64,000 nt of DNA from Lathyrus oleraceus (lineage: Eukaryota; Streptophyta; Magnoliopsida; Fabales; Fabaceae): the NCBI RefSeq assembly GCF_024323335.1, contig NC_066580.1, forward strand, positions 260,755,332 through 260,819,331, read 5' to 3'. Every line of letters starts with the position of its first letter. The first letter of the stretch is position 1. The position numbers were made by a program, and so were the translations under genes. Shown piece by piece: positions 61,447-64,000 of the stretch. The notes below the pieces were generated by a model that saw only the letters and a program-made list of their open reading frames with translations, was not told where the DNA came from and made no database searches.

Positions 61447-61451
61447 CCTTC
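61447..61451. repeat. Right target-site duplication of the Ogre derivative (CCTTC)
   Basis: ccttc follows the LTR terminus CGCTACA and matches 51393-51397. Confidence 0.9.
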
Positions 61452-63600
61452 TCTTCAGCTTCCAGCCTAGCCTTTTCTCCAGCTTCCTTTTGTGCTTTCT
61501 CTTCAGCTTCCTTCACTAGGCGTGCCTCTAGTCTTTCCTTAGCTCCTCTGATGTAGTCATTTTTGACTTGTTCAGAGAGTCCTTTCAGCTTAAAGACCTC
61601 AGATGTCATCCATCTGAGAAATCCATTCCAGTGAGTCCTTACTTCAGAAGGATTGTCACTTAGACTGGATAGTTCAAATAGTTGTCTGAGCCTCACAGCT
61701 GAGCTTTCTGAGAATAAAGAAAATACCTCTTCTAGGGTTGGAAAGTTTGGTTCAGGTTCAAAGGTTGGATTAATGGGTTCAGAGGGAATTTAAGTAGTTT
61801 CAGAGGGTTCAGTGGGAGGTTTAGAGGATGGTAGAGTTACTAAGGGTGCTGAAGAAGGTGCGGAGAGAGATGGTGTAGGTACAGAGGTTTCTGGGACAGA
61901 CGAAGTCTATTTAGAGTTTGTTGTATCTTGAAGTTGTGCCAAGGTGGGAGAAGAAGGGTCAGTAATGTCTGGTTGATCAGTGTCAGAGGAAAGCTCATAG
62001 TATGGGGGAGATGAGGGAGTGGATGAGGGAGGTGAAATGGGTTCATTTAGAAGTAGGGCCTCAGATACGGGAAGTGTTATGGCTGTGAGGCCAAATTTTT
62101 ATAGAGGGGTGAGGATGTGTTAATTTCAGAGTTATGGGGTTCTGAGGGAGTTGGAATGGAGATAGTGGGTTTAGAGGGAGTATATGTAGGAGATGGTTGA
62201 GGTAGGGAAGAAGATATTTTCTTAGACCTGGAAGATAAAGGAGCTTCAGAAGGAAAATACTTACTTTGAGCAGAGGGGCTCGGAGGCGCATGCGACTGAG
62301 TTGTCGAAGGATCTCCCAACTTTAGAGTCTTCTTCTTCTTTGACTTCTCAGAGGGATCTCTCTTCATCTTCATGAAGTTTGGTGGGTGTTCTGGTAACCA
62401 GTCCACAGAAAACTCTGAGATGTCAACACCTTGAGATGTCAGATCTTGAAGGTAATGAGAAATAACCTCTAGAGGATCTATCTTGGAGAAAAGATACAAC
62501 CCATTTGGTATCTTCCTATGATCCTTCAGAGCTTCCCAGGATGTGTCCAAAGTTGGTTTGACTAAGACTCTATCAATGACCCCCATGCTCTTTAGATTTT
62601 TGGCATTCAGAGGCTTGCCAACATCCACAGTTACATCTTCCATCATGTTGATGGAGATCAGGTGGTCCACCTTCCCACTTTCTATCAGGACGTCAGAGAT
62701 GAGCCTCCCTGGAGGGATGTAGTTTATGGGTTTCATGTTGTTCCTTATATCTCTGACTGAGTCCCTTAGATATTTGAAGAGTAATGAAGGCAGGTTCGAC
62801 TTCAATCCTTTGTGGAGGCAATACAAGATGCACTTTTGATATGTATTTATGTAGTCAAAAGAATTTGATGTTGGACAATGGTGGATGGTGCCCAGAATAA
62901 TCTTCAACCAAACCCTCAGATTCTGGTGAAGTTCCTTGTTCTTGGTTGTTTTCCCTTTTGGGTTCTGATTGAGTATAGTGGGGACTATCTCCTGGGACAT
63001 GTATTTTTCCCTAGGGTTAATGTTGTAGATCCTTCTTCCCCTTGCCTTTTCCATGTCCAGAAGCTTGGCTATGGACTTCTCTGTGATGACCATTTCTACC
63101 CCTAAATCGTAGGAGACAATGCAGTGGTCATCGCAATATGAAAATCTCCAAAATTCCTTTACAATAAAGGTGTACACCGGACCATGGAGTCTCTTGAAAT
63201 AATTTCCCCAGCCTTGTTTCTCTAGTTCTTCAGTGAGATCAATTTCGTTACGCTTCAAGTTGTCAAAATCCACTAGCAATTCACATAAAACTTCCAGCTC
63301 CTCAAATGGCGTGGCAAGGTTTATGTGAGGGGGACGGTCAAGAATGTGGGGTTCTTTGTATGTAGTTATTGAAGTTGTAGCAGATTGAGTAGCAACTTGT
63401 TGTGGGGGGTCAGCATGTTATTCAGTAACATCCATTTACTTAGAATAATCATAAACCTGTTGTTGTTGAGAATCCATTTTGAGTTGGAGAATATGAAGAT
63501 TGTTGTTATTGATGAAGGCTGAAGAAGTTGTAGAGACCAACAAGCACACGAGGGTTTGTGTAGGTTTGTGAGTGAAAAGTGTGAAAGTGAGAAATGTGTA

Positions 63601-63614
63601 AAATAAATAAATAA

Positions 63615-63671
<57 letters not shown>
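63601..63671. repeat. (AAAT)n/(AT)n microsatellite
   Basis: About 20 bp of aaat repeats followed by an uninterrupted AT run of about 50 bp. It lies upstream of the env-like ORF on the minus strand. Confidence 0.97.
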
Positions 63672-63672
<1 letters not shown>

Positions 63673-63794
63673 CCAATTAGCATGCAAAATGACAGCGTAT
63701 TAAAAGAATAAGAAACAACAATAATAATTATTCCATAAAGCTGAGATGACACGCTTGGGGAGTATTAAATATAGCTAATGATGGTTGTCTTATT

Positions 63795-64000
63795 TGTCGC
63801 ACCTCGAAAAATTCGACCCCTCGCGATTGACGCGGAAAATAAATGTTGTTCAAAACAGAGTCGCCACCGAACTTTATTCATTCCAATGAAGGAATAGGAA
63901 AATATCGATAAAACCTTTAAGAAAATGGAATAATGGTCATCGCAACCATATTCGGGTTCGGGAGTGGATTACGCAAGGGGAAGGTATTAGCACCCCTCAC
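63795..64000 (-). mobile_element. Edge of another Ty3/gypsy LTR (continues beyond window)
   Basis: Starts TGTCGCACCTCGAAAAATTCG. It contains CAGAGTCGCCA at 63856-63866 (minus strand TGGCGACTCTG), the same partial PBS copy as the Ogre-type LTRs. It ends with aaggggaaggtattagcaccc, a phrase close to the ctaggatgctttgggtgc...taccttccc segment of Ogre LTRs in reverse. Probably the 3' end of a related Tat/Ogre LTR on the minus strand. Confidence 0.55.

Larger units (their letters stand above)
51097..63476 (-). pseudogene. Env-like third ORF of the Maximus/SIRE-like element, split by an Ogre derivative
   Basis: Two segments, 63476-61447 and 51397-51097, are separated by the 10-kb insertion. It starts MDSQQQQVYDYSK, then two early stops (near 63435 and 63419). 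Then comes a long domain (63279-62077) with LDMEKARGRRIYNINPREKY, YCLHKGLKSNLPSLLFKYL and YIPPGRLISDVLI-like blocks, similar to the domain annotated as putative plant transposon protein. A Ser/Pro/Thr-rich middle follows, then FLRWMTSEVFKLKGLSEQVK and an Ala/Glu/Lys coiled coil (EAEEKAQKEAGEKARLEAEEKV). The insertion cuts the coiled coil, which resumes as RKEAEEKVVVEAAAAEA and ends LLQRMTPPPNP. The 'env-like' label follows its position after pol next to the LTR. No transmembrane segment is evident. Stops lie at about 63435, 63419, 62077, 61917, 61790 and 51229. Confidence 0.62.

Noticed and set aside
63366..63752. 128-aa frame with a long Tyr-Ile repeat
   Set aside because: It is a translation of the AT microsatellite at 63601-63671.

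Overview
This is a repeat-dominated plant nuclear window. The evidence is one intron-containing plant gene, several classes of plant LTR retrotransposon and DNA transposon, AT-rich non-coding DNA and long microsatellites. An Ogre-type Ty3/gypsy element of about 22.8 kb with LTRs of about 4.9 kb, a DUF7745-like ORF1 and an intron between protease and reverse transcriptase points to a legume, most likely the pea/vetch group (Fabeae). The species is inferred, not proven.

Layout. 1-4116: 3' part of an Ogre-type LTR (+). 4469-4922: a small TRIM (-). 5349-6635 (-): the only intact host gene, a five-exon DNA-3-methyladenine glycosylase I; all splice sites can be placed and give 300 aa. 7580-37585: two roughly 250-bp inverted arms about 30 kb apart delimit a decayed MULE-like element. 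It has been filled by later insertions: a copia-type LTR (about 8308-8670), a CACTA-like element (9432-12955) that itself received a copia solo LTR (10012-11347, TSD ATTCT), and an unclassified LTR split by a complete Ogre (13982-36803, TSD GGTAG). The Ogre is on the minus strand and reads 5' LTR, PBS for tRNA-Arg, ORF1, gag-pro, 273-bp intron, RT-RNaseH-aRNH-INT, long repeat-rich 3' UTR, 3' LTR. Its coding regions are interrupted by single stop codons and two frameshifts, so this copy is not autonomous.

38164-38720: a short hAT-like element. 40970-41713: a second TRIM. 46100-49476: a 5'-truncated, degenerate Ty1/copia element (+) with its 3' LTR. 49497-63476: the 3' end of a Maximus/SIRE-like copia element on the minus strand (LTR, PPT, env-like ORF). 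That ORF is split by a second, deletion-derived Ogre relative (51398-61446, +, TSD CCTTC), which keeps ORF1 but has lost most of gag-pol. 63795-64000: edge of another LTR.

The strongest unusual signals concern the two Ogre-type elements. Their 3' UTRs carry many short copies of a sequence matching the 3' end of the priming tRNA, that is, complementary to their own PBS, interleaved with a repeated ACCCAGTAACCGGT motif. All Ogre-type LTRs seen here also hold a partial PBS copy near their 3' end. No bacterial-type operons, CRISPR arrays, rRNA or tRNA genes were found.
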